A program made the translations under genes and the position numbers. 55,336 bases of DNA from Candidatus Aenigmatarchaeota archaeon (GTDB taxonomy: Archaea > Aenigmatarchaeota > Aenigmatarchaeia > GW2011-AR5): positions 1 through 55,336 of the forward strand of contig JACPAH010000005.1 of the NCBI GenBank assembly GCA_016180925.1. The letters are read 5' to 3'. The stretch's first letter is position 1, and every line of letters starts with the position of its first letter. This document shows positions 24,831 to 32,582 of this stretch, piece by piece. The notes under the pieces are model-generated. The model was not told where the DNA came from. It ran no database searches and worked only from the letters and a program-made list of their open reading frames with translations.

Positions 24831-25057
24831 CCGAATTCTTCCCTGGATTCCTTCACAAGCCTTACGGCATCTTCCTTTATCTTACACTGGGACGTAAGAA
24901 ATTTGACAGGATTTTTCACCTTTCTGGAAGAGCTCACGACGACCATGCCCTTGAGAAGATGCCATTCCACTTCCTCGTTGGGCCTTATATCAAGAACCTT
25001 TCTCATCCTCTTCGGTATCGTGGTCTGATACTTTGATGTCACTTTCGTATTTTCCAT
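24827..25057 (-). CDS. VapB-like antitoxin, AbrB/SpoVT fold
   Basis: 76 residues from ATG 25057; an open frame continues upstream but that part is antisense to the isomerase gene. MENTKVTSKYQTTIPKRMRK then VLDIRPNEEVEWHLLKGMVV is a swapped-hairpin AbrB DNA-binding domain, followed by a charged tail for VapC binding. The TGA/ATG overlap with the PIN gene gives the normal antitoxin-toxin order. The start lies 2 bp after a 22-bp palindrome. Confidence 0.85.
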   Translation of the reverse strand: MENTKVTSKYQTTIPKRMRKVLDIRPNEEVEWHLLKGMVVVSSSRKVKNPVKFLTSQCKIKEDAVRLVKESREEFG

Positions 25058-25059
25058 GA

Positions 25060-25081
25060 AAAGTATTACACGTAATACTTT
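25060..25081. promoter_or_regulatory. Palindromic operator of the VapBC pair
   Basis: Arms AAAGTATTAC and GTAATACTTT, perfect over 10 bp with a 2-nt centre. It lies directly before the antitoxin start and also within the region upstream of the divergent isomerase gene, so the antitoxin may control both sides. A TATA-like TTTAAATATG follows on the plus strand (about 25079). Confidence 0.8.
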
Positions 25082-25136
25082 AAATATGTTTCTGCAAGCA
25101 TATGAACACTTTTTACCAGAGCCGACAATTATTATC

Positions 25137-25895
25137 ATGACATTCGTGGACGACGTAAGGAGCATGAAGATACAGTCGGCGACAACCATAGCTATACGCT
25201 CCCTCAGGCACCTGAAAAAAAGCAGGAACCCGCGGAAGGAGGCGGAAGCCCTTCTGAAAGCAAGGCCGACGGCTGTCGTCCTGCGCAATGCCCTCGGCAG
25301 GGCAGGCAAAATAGGAATTGACAGGACAATAGCCGAGCTTGAGGCATCAAGGAAGAAAGCATCCAAGAATTTTTTGGCTTTCATATCGAAGCGCTGCAGG
25401 AAGAAATCGCTGACAGTGCTTACGCACTGCCATTCAACTCTCGTGGTTGGCGACCTGACTGAGCTGAAAAGGAAATACAGGCTTCATGTGATAGTGACTG
25501 AAACGAGGCCGCGCAACCAGGGGCTTCTGACGTTGAGGGAACTGTCAAAGAAAGGGATAAAAGCCACCTATATCGTGGATTCTGCAGTGGCGCCGTTCAT
25601 GAAAAGCGCCGACTTCGTTCTCGCGGGAGCAGACGCGCTGCGCAAAGAAGGCGTGGTGAACAAGATAGGCACTTATCCGCTTGCCGTCTTCTCGAAAGCG
25701 ATGAAGAAGCCTTTCTACATCGTCTCGACGAGCTTCACTGAGGACCGGAGGAAGAATATCATGATGGAGGAAAGGCCGGCGGCTGAGGTGCTCAGGAACC
25801 GCATCAGAGGCGTCTCCGTCAGGAACCCGGCGTTCGACATAACGCCGTGGAAATACGTGACGGCATGCATCACGGACAGGGGCGCCAGGAAATGA
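25137..25895 (+). CDS. Ribose-1,5-bisphosphate isomerase (R15Pi, eIF2B-like)
   Basis: 252 residues from ATG 25137, shorter than the roughly 320 of thermococcal enzymes. It belongs to the eIF2B-alpha/MTNA/R15Pi superfamily. Seen: LTHCHSTLVVGDL, with Cys98 in the place of the catalytic cysteine, and FVLAGADALRKEGVVNKIGT, with Asp166 in the place of the catalytic Asp. It converts ribose-1,5-bisphosphate to ribulose-1,5-bisphosphate. The next gene, overlapping by 4 bp, is AMP phosphorylase, which makes its substrate. This is the archaeal AMP/nucleoside pathway that normally ends in type III RuBisCO, not present in this window. Confidence 0.85.
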   Translation: MTFVDDVRSMKIQSATTIAIRSLRHLKKSRNPRKEAEALLKARPTAVVLRNALGRAGKIGIDRTIAELEASRKKASKNFLAFISKRCRKKSLTVLTHCHSTLVVGDLTELKRKYRLHVIVTETRPRNQGLLTLRELSKKGIKATYIVDSAVAPFMKSADFVLAGADALRKEGVVNKIGTYPLAVFSKAMKKPFYIVSTSFTEDRRKNIMMEERPAAEVLRNRIRGVSVRNPAFDITPWKYVTACITDRGARK

Positions 25896-27394
25896 AGCTC
25901 AGGGCAAGGCATCTTGACATGGAATCCGGCGGGAAGTACATAGCCGTCATAAATGACGAGGATGCGGCGGGGCTCGGGGTGTCGCCGCTGGAAAGGGTAA
26001 TAGCCAGGAACGGCAGGAGGCACGTGACGTGCATAATAAACACATCCTCAAAGTTCGTCAGGAAAGGCGAGATATTCCTGTATTCGGAGACTGCGGAGGC
26101 TTTGGACACCAGAAAAGGCTGCATACTGGAAGTGGAGCCGCGCGAGGAGCTCGTGAGCAAGGCCTACATAAGGAAGAAGATAGACGGCAGGGAGCTCAGC
26201 GAGGAGGAATCAAGAAAAATAATATATGACGTCATGGAAAGGAAACTGAATGATTTGGAAATAGCCGCGCTGATAACGGCTTTCCACATACGCGGCATGA
26301 CGCTGGAGGAAAGCTACTATTTCTCAAAGACCATGATTGAAACCAGCAAGAAGCTGCATTTTCCGGGAACCGTGGTTGACAAGCATTCGGTGGGAGGAGT
26401 CCCTGGCGACAAGACATCGATGGTCCTGGTGCCTGCGGTGGCGTCAATGGGGCTGACGATGCCGAAGACGTCGTCGCGCTCGATAACATCCCCTGCAGGG
26501 ACGTCGGACAGGATGGAAGTGCTGGCGCCTGTGGAGCACAGCGCCGACAGCATAAGGCGCATCGTGAAAAAATGCAACGCATGCCTTGTATGGGGAGGGG
26601 CGATGGACCTTGCGCCTGCAGACGACCTTCTAATAAGGGTGGAGCATCCTCTGGCGCTTGACCCGTTCCTCCTTCCGTCGGTGATGAGCAAGAAAAAGGT
26701 CGCCGGCTCGAAATACGTCGCGATAGACATCCCCAGAGGCCCAGAGACAAAGATAAAGACCAACGAGGAGGCCGAGCGCCTCGCAAAGGACTTCATATCG
26801 CTGGGCAAGAGGCTTGGAATAAGCGTGGATTGCGCGATAACACGCGGCGACCAGCCCATCGGCCACGCAATAGGGCCCGCTCTCGAGGCGAGGGAGGCCC
26901 TGGAAACCCTGATGGGACGCGGGCCAGAGGACCTTGTGAACAAAGTCGCATCGATAGGCGGCCTCCTCCTCCAGATGGTCAGGAAAGGGAACCACAGGAC
27001 GATAATGGAGACGCTGGAGTGCGGCGGCGCCGAGAAAAAGATGAGGCAGATAATAAAGGCGCAGGGCGGCAATGCGGATATAATGCCGGAGGACATACCT
27101 TATGCCAGATACAAAAGGGAAGTGAAGTCGGATAAAAGCGGCATCGTCGGCAGCATAAGCAACAAGTCCCTCGTCTCCATATCGAACTCGGCCGGGACGC
27201 CGAAGGACAAGCTGTCCGGAATATTTCTTCACAAAAAAATAGGGGACAGCGTAAGGAAGGGCGAAGCGCTCTTCACCATATATTCCGAAAAGAAGGAAAA
27301 GAGCAGGAAGGCCTTCAGCAAGGCGCGGCTCCAGGAAACTTACGGCATCCTTTCCCACGGCGGGAGCAAGATGCTGATAGAAAGCGTGAGATGA
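25892..27394 (+). CDS. deoA: AMP phosphorylase
   Basis: 500 residues from ATG 25892, overlapping the isomerase stop. It carries the archaeal N-terminal domain (residues 1-90), then the thymidine-phosphorylase fold: KHSVGGVPGDKTSM, MPKTSSRSITSPAGTSDRME, and AITRGDQPIGHAIGPALEAR. It phosphorolyses AMP (and CMP, UMP) to the base and ribose-1,5-bisphosphate. Archaeal AMPpase is often annotated as deoA. With the isomerase before it and ApgM after it, the operon feeds nucleotide ribose into central carbon metabolism. Confidence 0.95.
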   Translation: MKLRARHLDMESGGKYIAVINDEDAAGLGVSPLERVIARNGRRHVTCIINTSSKFVRKGEIFLYSETAEALDTRKGCILEVEPREELVSKAYIRKKIDGRELSEEESRKIIYDVMERKLNDLEIAALITAFHIRGMTLEESYYFSKTMIETSKKLHFPGTVVDKHSVGGVPGDKTSMVLVPAVASMGLTMPKTSSRSITSPAGTSDRMEVLAPVEHSADSIRRIVKKCNACLVWGGAMDLAPADDLLIRVEHPLALDPFLLPSVMSKKKVAGSKYVAIDIPRGPETKIKTNEEAERLAKDFISLGKRLGISVDCAITRGDQPIGHAIGPALEAREALETLMGRGPEDLVNKVASIGGLLLQMVRKGNHRTIMETLECGGAEKKMRQIIKAQGGNADIMPEDIPYARYKREVKSDKSGIVGSISNKSLVSISNSAGTPKDKLSGIFLHKKIGDSVRKGEALFTIYSEKKEKSRKAFSKARLQETYGILSHGGSKMLIESVR

Positions 27395-28611
27395 TGAAAA
27401 AGTTCGTTCTTGTTATATTAGATGGCATGGCCGACGAGCCTGAAGGCACGCTGCTGGAGGAGTGCAACACACCGAACCTGGATGAAATATGCCTGAAGGG
27501 CAGCATGGGAACGCTCAGCGTCCTGCCCAAGTCCGAAAGATTGCCGCAGTCTGACGAGGCTATATTCTCGCTTCTAGGAATGGACACGGGCAAAGGATAT
27601 CCTGGAAGGGGGCCTGTCGAGGCACTGGGTTGCGGCTGCATAAAGGAGCGTGATAAAAACTATCTTGCGCTAAGAACCAACTTCGAGACCGTTGACAGCA
27701 GGGGCTCCATATGGGATTCGAAGATAAAAGACAGGAGAGTCGGAAGGAGCCTGACGACAAAAGAGGCGAAAACTCTCGGGAAATTACTGAACGGAATTGA
27801 CATAGGCTGCGATTTCACGTTCATGCCGACTGTCGAGCACAGGGGCGTTCTTGTCCTGAAAGGAAAGTTCGGGAAAGCCGGAGACACAGACCCGTCGTAC
27901 AGTGGGGACGGCAGGCCGCGGAAATCGGGCCTGCGCGAGCTGGATTCTTTTGTGGAACAGTCGCACGAACTCCTGCCGTCCCATAAAATAAACAAAGAGC
28001 GCGCCGGAAAGGGCATGCTCCAGGCCAATGCCGTGCTTACAAGGGATGCAGGAAGCAGGCTACCTGACATGAAGTCCGTCATGTCGTCTTACGGAATGAG
28101 ATGGTGCGCCATAGTCGGCATGCCGCTGGAGACGGGCATCGCAAAGGTGTGCGGCATGAAAATAAGGCGCTTCAAATACCCGGAAATAAGCGAGAAATCG
28201 CTGAAGGACCTCTATGGAAAGCATTTTCACCCCTCGCTGGAAAAGACTTCGAGGATGTCGGCGAAGCTCCTGGAGGACAATTTCGACGATTTTGACGCCT
28301 TCTGGCTCCACCTGAAGGAGTTTGACATCGCAGGGCATGACGGGAGGCGCGGCGACAAGAAGAAGATGATAGAAACAGCAGACAGGAACCTGTTTTCCTT
28401 TCTGAATGGCTTGGGAGCCGCAGTCGTGGTGACATCAGACCATGCCACGCCTTGCAGGCTCAAGTCACATTCCAAAGACCGTGTTCCGCTTGTGCTTTAC
28501 GGAAAGGCGGACGGTAGGAAAAAGGCTTTTTCGGAAAAAGACTTCCTGAAAGGCTCGCTGGGAAATATAAAAGGCCACGAGCTCATAACCAAGATACTGG
28601 GAATGATATGA
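27391..28611 (+). CDS. apgM: 2,3-bisphosphoglycerate-independent phosphoglycerate mutase, archaeal type (ApgM)
   Basis: 406 residues. The start FVLVILDGMADEP carries the metal-binding Asp; SDEAIFSLLGMDTGKGYPGR has the catalytic serine region; the end VVVTSDHATPCRLKSHSKDR then VPLVLYG has the remaining metal ligands. It interconverts 3- and 2-phosphoglycerate, the step after RuBisCO products, so its position in this operon is metabolically fitting. Start overlaps the AMPpase stop. Confidence 0.95.
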   Translation: MMKKFVLVILDGMADEPEGTLLEECNTPNLDEICLKGSMGTLSVLPKSERLPQSDEAIFSLLGMDTGKGYPGRGPVEALGCGCIKERDKNYLALRTNFETVDSRGSIWDSKIKDRRVGRSLTTKEAKTLGKLLNGIDIGCDFTFMPTVEHRGVLVLKGKFGKAGDTDPSYSGDGRPRKSGLRELDSFVEQSHELLPSHKINKERAGKGMLQANAVLTRDAGSRLPDMKSVMSSYGMRWCAIVGMPLETGIAKVCGMKIRRFKYPEISEKSLKDLYGKHFHPSLEKTSRMSAKLLEDNFDDFDAFWLHLKEFDIAGHDGRRGDKKKMIETADRNLFSFLNGLGAAVVVTSDHATPCRLKSHSKDRVPLVLYGKADGRKKAFSEKDFLKGSLGNIKGHELITKILGMI

Positions 28612-29405
28612 TGATTCTTGTAAAGAAAGCCGACGGCAGGAAGGAGGAATTTTCGCCCGGCAAGATACTGAATACATGCATGCGTGCCGGGCTGTCAAGG
28701 AAGGCCGCGGAAAACATCGTAAGGAAGGTGGAAGCCAGACTCTTTAACGGCATAAGAACCCACGACATATATGAGATGGTGCTGAAGGAACTGGAGAGGA
28801 TTGAAGACAGGTCCTCCATGGTCTTCAGGCTGAGGGAAGCCGTTTCCGAGATACCGTCCGACAAGTTCGAGCTCTACGTGAAGAAGATACTCGAGTCCTA
28901 CGGCTACAAGTGCCAGTGGAACGTGCTGGTGGAAGGCAAGTACGTCGAGCACCAGGTCGACATACTGGCGGAGAAAGGCGGGAAGAAGTATCTCGTCGAA
29001 TGCAAGCATCACATAAACCCCCACAGGTTCTGCGGCCTCGGCATAGTTCTTCAGGTACAGGGAAGGCTGGAAGACGTACAGGATGGCTACAGGGAAAGGA
29101 AAAACCGCCTGAACTTCTCCGGCGCGTGGGTCATAACCAACACAAAATTCTCCGAGCACGCCAAGATGTACGCGAACGGGAGGGGCATTATGCTGTCGGG
29201 ATGGAAATACAAGGCCAAGGGCTCGCTTGAGAGCATGATACAGGCGAAGAAACTCTATCCCATATGCATAATAAAGATGGACAAATCGCTGAAAAAAACC
29301 CTCTTTGAGCGCGATATAATAACGATACAGGACGCCATTGGAGCCGAAATCAAGGACAAAAAGGCGTCTGAATACATAAAAACACAGGCAAGGCTCCTTG
29401 CCTGA
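28608..29405 (+). CDS. ATP-cone plus Mrr-like restriction-endonuclease fold protein
   Basis: 265 residues, start overlapping the apgM stop by 4 bp. Residues 1-85 form an ATP-cone (VKKADGRKEEFSPGKILNTC, MVLKELERIE), the nucleotide-sensing module of ribonucleotide reductases. From about 88 an Mrr-like nuclease core follows: KFELYVKKILESYGYKCQWN, then VDILAEKGGKKYLVECKHHI, the D-(x)n-E-x-K catalytic pattern (ECK). The C-terminal part is helical. Similar fusions are known as uncharacterised archaeal proteins. Being fourth in an AMP-salvage operon suggests an (d)ATP/AMP-gated nuclease. Confidence 0.8.
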   Translation: MMILVKKADGRKEEFSPGKILNTCMRAGLSRKAAENIVRKVEARLFNGIRTHDIYEMVLKELERIEDRSSMVFRLREAVSEIPSDKFELYVKKILESYGYKCQWNVLVEGKYVEHQVDILAEKGGKKYLVECKHHINPHRFCGLGIVLQVQGRLEDVQDGYRERKNRLNFSGAWVITNTKFSEHAKMYANGRGIMLSGWKYKAKGSLESMIQAKKLYPICIIKMDKSLKKTLFERDIITIQDAIGAEIKDKKASEYIKTQARLLA

Positions 29406-29466
29406 AAGGCGGAAAGCTTTTATTAAGATTGGCTCCAATTATGATTCGGCCGGAGAGCATCTCAGG

Positions 29467-29485
29467 CTTATAGCTCCGCTATAAG
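29467..29485. terminator. Hairpin between convergent genes
   Basis: Arms CTTATAGC/GCTATAAG with loop TCC. It lies in the 101-bp gap where the AMP operon and the ttuA-like gene converge. It is a member of the window's short-hairpin class but single, and its outer bases are CTTA rather than CAAA. Confidence 0.5.
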
Positions 29486-29506
29486 TCGGTGTCCTTTGTG
29501 ATACCT

Positions 29507-30424
29507 CTATGAGCTTTGATCCGGCCGCTTGACCTTCAGCGAAAAAAGCAGCTCACATGCTTTGCATAATGCTCCGGAAGAGGGCTCGCCGCATTCCTCA
29601 CACTCTTTCAGCGAGCCTCCAGGAAGTGGCAAAGAACCTCTGAGCCTGTCATAAAACCCCACAACCTGCTGCTTTGTGCCGGGATACTTCAGCTCGAAAT
29701 CATTGAGGACGCCCTGCATGTCGCGCCTCACGTTGTCGAACGAATGCGGACATTCGTCTCCGGAGAATTTTATGCCTTTGAGCACGGCGTAAGCGGCTAT
29801 CTCCTTTTCCGGTATGTCCCGGAGGGGCTTTATCCTGGGGACGAACTTCGGGCTTTCGCCGGGGGATGCCCCAAGCCTGCTGAAACGGTTGAGGTCGCCC
29901 CTCACAAAATTCATCATGACACTTTGGGCCTCGTCGTCAAGGTTGTGGCCGACAGCAAGCTTTGCCGCCCCGAGCTCCCTGGCCTTTTTGTTCAGAACAT
30001 AACGCCGGAAAACGCCGCAATACGTGCAGTTCTTGACCTTCTTTCCGGCAAGCTCCTCCAGGCTGTCCATTTCCATCCCTATCTCCTTCCTGTACGAGTA
30101 AACGTGATGCTCTATGCCGAGGAAACGGGCGAGTTCGGCAGCGCATTCTATTCCTTTCGGCCTGTATCCTGAAATTCCCTCGTCTACCGAGAATGAGATA
30201 AGGCTGAAGCCCTTGGCGATGCCGTTAAGCAGGTACAGCATGGACAGGGAGTCTTTGCCGCCCGAGACGGCAACGGCCACCTTGTCGCCTTTTCTGATAA
30301 GCTTGTTCTTCGAGACTGTCCTGCGAAATTTCTTCTCCACGCTGTCGAGGAAGCATTTCATGCAGTAGCCTCTCGCCTCGTATCTTCTATAATATACTAT
30401 GTCAGAACCGCACTTGCATTGCAT
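29507..30424 (-). CDS. tRNA 2-thiolation protein, TtuA/Ncs6 family
   Basis: 305 residues. CKCGSDIVYYRRYEARGYCM then KCF is the N-terminal zinc finger; VAVAVSGGKDSLSMLYLL is the PP-loop that adenylates the tRNA; NCTYCGVFRRYVLN and the third conserved cysteine later in the core fit the TtuA class; CEECGEPSSGALCKAC is the C-terminal zinc finger. It adds sulfur to uridine in tRNA (position 34 or 54; not resolved here). The next gene upstream, one base away, encodes a ubiquitin-like sulfur carrier, making the pair self-contained. Confidence 0.9.
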   Translation of the reverse strand: MQCKCGSDIVYYRRYEARGYCMKCFLDSVEKKFRRTVSKNKLIRKGDKVAVAVSGGKDSLSMLYLLNGIAKGFSLISFSVDEGISGYRPKGIECAAELARFLGIEHHVYSYRKEIGMEMDSLEELAGKKVKNCTYCGVFRRYVLNKKARELGAAKLAVGHNLDDEAQSVMMNFVRGDLNRFSRLGASPGESPKFVPRIKPLRDIPEKEIAAYAVLKGIKFSGDECPHSFDNVRRDMQGVLNDFELKYPGTKQQVVGFYDRLRGSLPLPGGSLKECEECGEPSSGALCKACELLFSLKVKRPDQSS

Positions 30425-30425
30425 G

Positions 30426-30614
30426 TCAACCGCCGGAAATCACGCTTATAGTCTCTATGACATCGCCTTCCTTCAGCTGTTCGATATCGGCAATGAGCCC
30501 GCCGGCACGTTTCACGAGCACGGTTTCCTGGTTTATGCCTGCCTTCCTGAGGGCATCTGCCGCAGTTGAGCTTTCCGGAAGCTCCAGAATGCTGCCGTTT
30601 AGAGCTATCTTCAT
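30426..30614 (-). CDS. Ubiquitin-like sulfur carrier (ThiS/MoaD/TtuB-like)
   Basis: 62 residues, a beta-grasp protein ending in Gly-Gly (ISVISGG), the diglycine that is adenylated by an E1-like enzyme and carries sulfur as a thiocarboxylate. Core MKIALNGSILELPESSTAAD. It is transcribed first, one base before the TtuA-like gene, so it is probably the sulfur donor for tRNA thiolation and possibly a small protein modifier as well (SAMP-like). Confidence 0.85.
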   Translation of the reverse strand: MKIALNGSILELPESSTAADALRKAGINQETVLVKRAGGLIADIEQLKEGDVIETISVISGG

Positions 30615-30661
30615 AGAGTTAGTGAATTTTAAAAAGTATTAAAGCCTCCATATCTCATCAG

Positions 30662-30775
30662 GCCGGCGTCGCATAAAGGCGCGCGATGCATTGCGTGCGC
30701 CATGTAATCTGGCATTGCGCCAGTCTCGAAAACTGGTGTCCTTCGGACTTGCAGGTTCAAATCCTGCCGCCGGCG
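30662..30775 (+). tRNA. tRNA-Ser(CGA) with a 31-nt intron in the D-loop
   Basis: Acceptor GCCGGCG/CGCCGGC, anticodon arm CCAGT-CTCGAAA-ACTGG, long variable arm, T-arm GCAGG-TTCAAAT-CCTGC, discriminator G: a type II Ser tRNA. The D-region is too long by 31 nt. BHB geometry is exact: GCAT pairs with ATGT, 5' bulge AAA, inner stem GGCGC/GCGCC, 3' bulge AAT. Cutting after the second base of each bulge removes 30677-30707 and leaves GCATAATCTGGCATTGCG, a normal D-arm. The anticodon loop itself has no intron. Confidence 0.92.
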
Positions 30776-30806
30776 CTTTTATCTTTTTCATTTAATATCT
30801 ATCTGT

Positions 30807-31100
30807 GCCAGGATGGCGGAGCTAATCCATGAAGGGGTAAGTCCCTTCTGGATGTCGCAAATTCACGGAATTTGCAACATGCTCAAGGTATGAATAGGGC
30901 GGGAAAGAGCTTCTGCTCTTCGGATTGCGTCCTATAGTGACTACGAGCGTCTCCATTGGTCCAACCAAACTTTTCAAAAAAGTTTGACCAAAACGAAAGT
31001 TTAGGACTATACGCGCTAGCCTTGAGAGCTAGTATGCTTCACTGAAACGGCCCCGGGCCTTTCGAAGTTGCATGCGCAGGTTCGAATCCTGCTCCTGGCG
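30807..31100 (+). tRNA. tRNA-Ser(TGA) interrupted by about 180 nt in the D-loop and a 27-nt intron in the variable arm
   Basis: Acceptor GCCAGGA/TCCTGGC, discriminator G, anticodon arm CTAGC-CTTGAGA-GCTAG, T-arm GCAGG-TTCGAAT-CCTGC. Variable-arm intron 31043-31069: outer helix ATG/CAT, central helix CTTC/GAAG, bulges ACT and TTG; removal gives ATGC-TTCAC-GCAT, a good variable stem. D-stem GCG (30816-30818) and CGC (31012-31014) are separated by 193 nt instead of about 13. CTAA/TTAG could be the central BHB helix, but the exact cut is not settled. The insert holds several hairpins (GCAAATTC/GAATTTGC, AAGAGC/GCTCTT, AAACTTTT/AAAAGTTT). Confidence 0.85.
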
Positions 31101-31246
31101 TCCTCCATTTGTAATTACTGCGTGATTTCTGCGTGTCCAAAACCTTTATTAACGGGGTTTACCAAGTCTAATACAGCCTATAGGATATCTTTGAAGGAGA
31201 CACCTTCTTTGAAGATGTGCACATCCAAAAGGGAGGAGATAAAAAA

Positions 31247-31873
31247 ATGGTAGTAGAAATCCTCGCGGGACTGGCGGCATCCACGGTAAAATTCCTTCCA
31301 CAACTCATAAGCGCCATAATCCTGCTGGTGATCGGTCTGATCGTCGGCAAGATAGTGGGCAGGGTCGTCAAGGAAGTTTTGCTGAGGGTAAAGCTCGACT
31401 ATTATGTCTCGGAGACAAAGAAGCCTGTATACAGCCTCGCTGACATATTCTCTTTGATAACGCGATGGTGGATATACCTGGCTTTCATTTCAGCAGCCCT
31501 GTCAAGGGATGTGCTGGGAATAGCGTATCTCGCGACATGGATAGCCGAAATAACAGCCTTCATACCCAGAGTAATAGGAGCGTCACTGATTCTCGTGGTA
31601 GCCTTTGTGCTGGCCGAATACATAAAAGGCCATATAAAGAAGACAAACACGCTGTGGGGATCAGTCGTCGGCAAGGTGCTGTTCTTCTTCGTCATGTACG
31701 TTGCGATAGCACTCGCGTTGCCTATACTCGGCGTCTCGTCAACGCTGGTCGACAACATATTGCTCGTGATAATAGGAGCGATAGGCCTCGGCGTTGCGAT
31801 AGCACTGGGATTGGGTCTGAAAGACGCAGTCAGCGAAGTGTCCAAGAAATACGTCAGGAAAATAAGAGTATAA
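31247..31873 (+). CDS. Membrane protein with MscS-type conserved TM helices
   Basis: 208 residues from ATG 31247, chosen because GGGAGGAG lies 9-10 nt upstream; an ATG 30 nt earlier lacks this. About four to five hydrophobic helices. The first (FLPQLISAIILLVIGLIVGK then IVGRVVKEVL) and the last (LLVIIGAIGLGVAIALGLGL then KDAVSE) match the 'conserved TM helix' domain related to the pore helix of small mechanosensitive channels, but the beta domain of MscS is absent. It may be a minimal channel or scaffold. Upstream region 31185-31215 carries a degenerate short hairpin. Confidence 0.75.
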   Translation: MVVEILAGLAASTVKFLPQLISAIILLVIGLIVGKIVGRVVKEVLLRVKLDYYVSETKKPVYSLADIFSLITRWWIYLAFISAALSRDVLGIAYLATWIAEITAFIPRVIGASLILVVAFVLAEYIKGHIKKTNTLWGSVVGKVLFFFVMYVAIALALPILGVSSTLVDNILLVIIGAIGLGVAIALGLGLKDAVSEVSKKYVRKIRV

Positions 31874-31943
31874 AACCTGAACTTTTTTCTTTTTTCTTTC
31901 CCTAATTTTTACGAATTTAAGCGTAAGCTCCATCTAACATTAT

Positions 31944-32031
31944 GCGCTTGTAGTCTAGCGGTAGGATACGACCTTGCCAAGGTCGCGAGGCGAAAGCCCG
32001 ACAAACCCGGGTTCAAATCCCGGCAGGCGCA
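31944..32031 (+). tRNA. tRNA-Gly(GCC) with a 17-nt intron in the variable loop
   Basis: Acceptor GCGCTTG/CAGGCGC (one G-T), anticodon arm CGACC-TTGCCAA-GGTCG, T-arm CCGGG-TTCAAAT-CCCGG, discriminator A. After the anticodon stem 21 nt occur where 4-5 are normal. BHB: GTCG pairs with CGAC, 5' bulge CGA, inner hairpin GGC-GAAA-GCC, 3' bulge AAA. Cutting inside the bulges removes 31988-32004 and leaves CGAC, a normal variable loop. Confidence 0.92.
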
Positions 32032-32087
32032 CTAAAAACCGGCACATATCCATACAGCTATTTAAGCAGGGAATTCCATTTCTTATT

Positions 32088-32531
32088 ATGCTGTTCAAGA
32101 GGCGCGAGAAGGACGACTACAGCGAGATAAAGGATGCCATAGAGGAGCCGACGAGCTACAAGGAATATGACGAGGAGCCCCTGATGGAAAAGCCGGTGAT
32201 ATCCGCCCCGCTGTTTGTAAAGATAGACAAATACAGGGATGTAATATCTGGCATACAGGAAATGAAGCTTTTCATATCGAACATCAAGCAGGTCTTCGGC
32301 GTTCTCCACGAGACCGAAAGCATAAGGTCGGACGCGCTGAAGGTCATGAGGGCGTCCATACAGAGACTGGAAAAGAGCGTCCTGGAGATAGACTCCGAGC
32401 TCGTGAGGCCGAAGGGAATAGACCTGGAAGACCTGCAGGGCAAGGAGGAAATAGGGCACATAGAGAACTCGCTGACGGACCTGCAGAAGCAGCTGGGCGA
32501 CCTGAAGCGGGAGCTTCAGGACATGCGCTAA
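32088..32531 (+). CDS. Coiled-coil protein, 147 residues
   Basis: Starts MLFKRREKDDYSEIKDAIEE at ATG 32088; the frame is open further upstream but that part is the tRNA-Gly gene. After a disordered acidic start, residues 50-147 are almost entirely helical with heptad-like hydrophobics (FISNIKQVFGVLHETESI, ASIQRLEKSVLEIDSEL, LQKQLGDLKRELQDM). The family is unknown; similar short coiled coils are common in DPANN genomes. A paired hairpin follows the stop. Confidence 0.55.
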   Translation: MLFKRREKDDYSEIKDAIEEPTSYKEYDEEPLMEKPVISAPLFVKIDKYRDVISGIQEMKLFISNIKQVFGVLHETESIRSDALKVMRASIQRLEKSVLEIDSELVRPKGIDLEDLQGKEEIGHIENSLTDLQKQLGDLKRELQDMR

Positions 32532-32535
32532 TCTG

Positions 32536-32577
32536 CGAAAGACAAAGTCTTTCGAGATGCCAAAAGCTTTGCTTTTG
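32536..32577. repeat. Paired hairpin after the coiled-coil gene
   Basis: Stem 1 32536-32554 (arms CGAAAGAC, loop AAA), 6-nt spacer AGATGC, stem 2 32561-32577 (arms CAAAAGC, loop TTT). It lies just downstream of the stop at 32531 and before the C-terminus of the convergent peptidase gene. Clean example of the two-stem, 6-nt-spacer unit. Confidence 0.75.
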
Positions 32578-32582
32578 AGCAA

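Noticed and set aside
30819-31011. C/D-box or H/ACA guide RNA inside the tRNA-Ser intron
   Set aside because: Isolated ATGA/CTGA and ACA strings occur, but not with correct spacing or stems; not supported without a model search.
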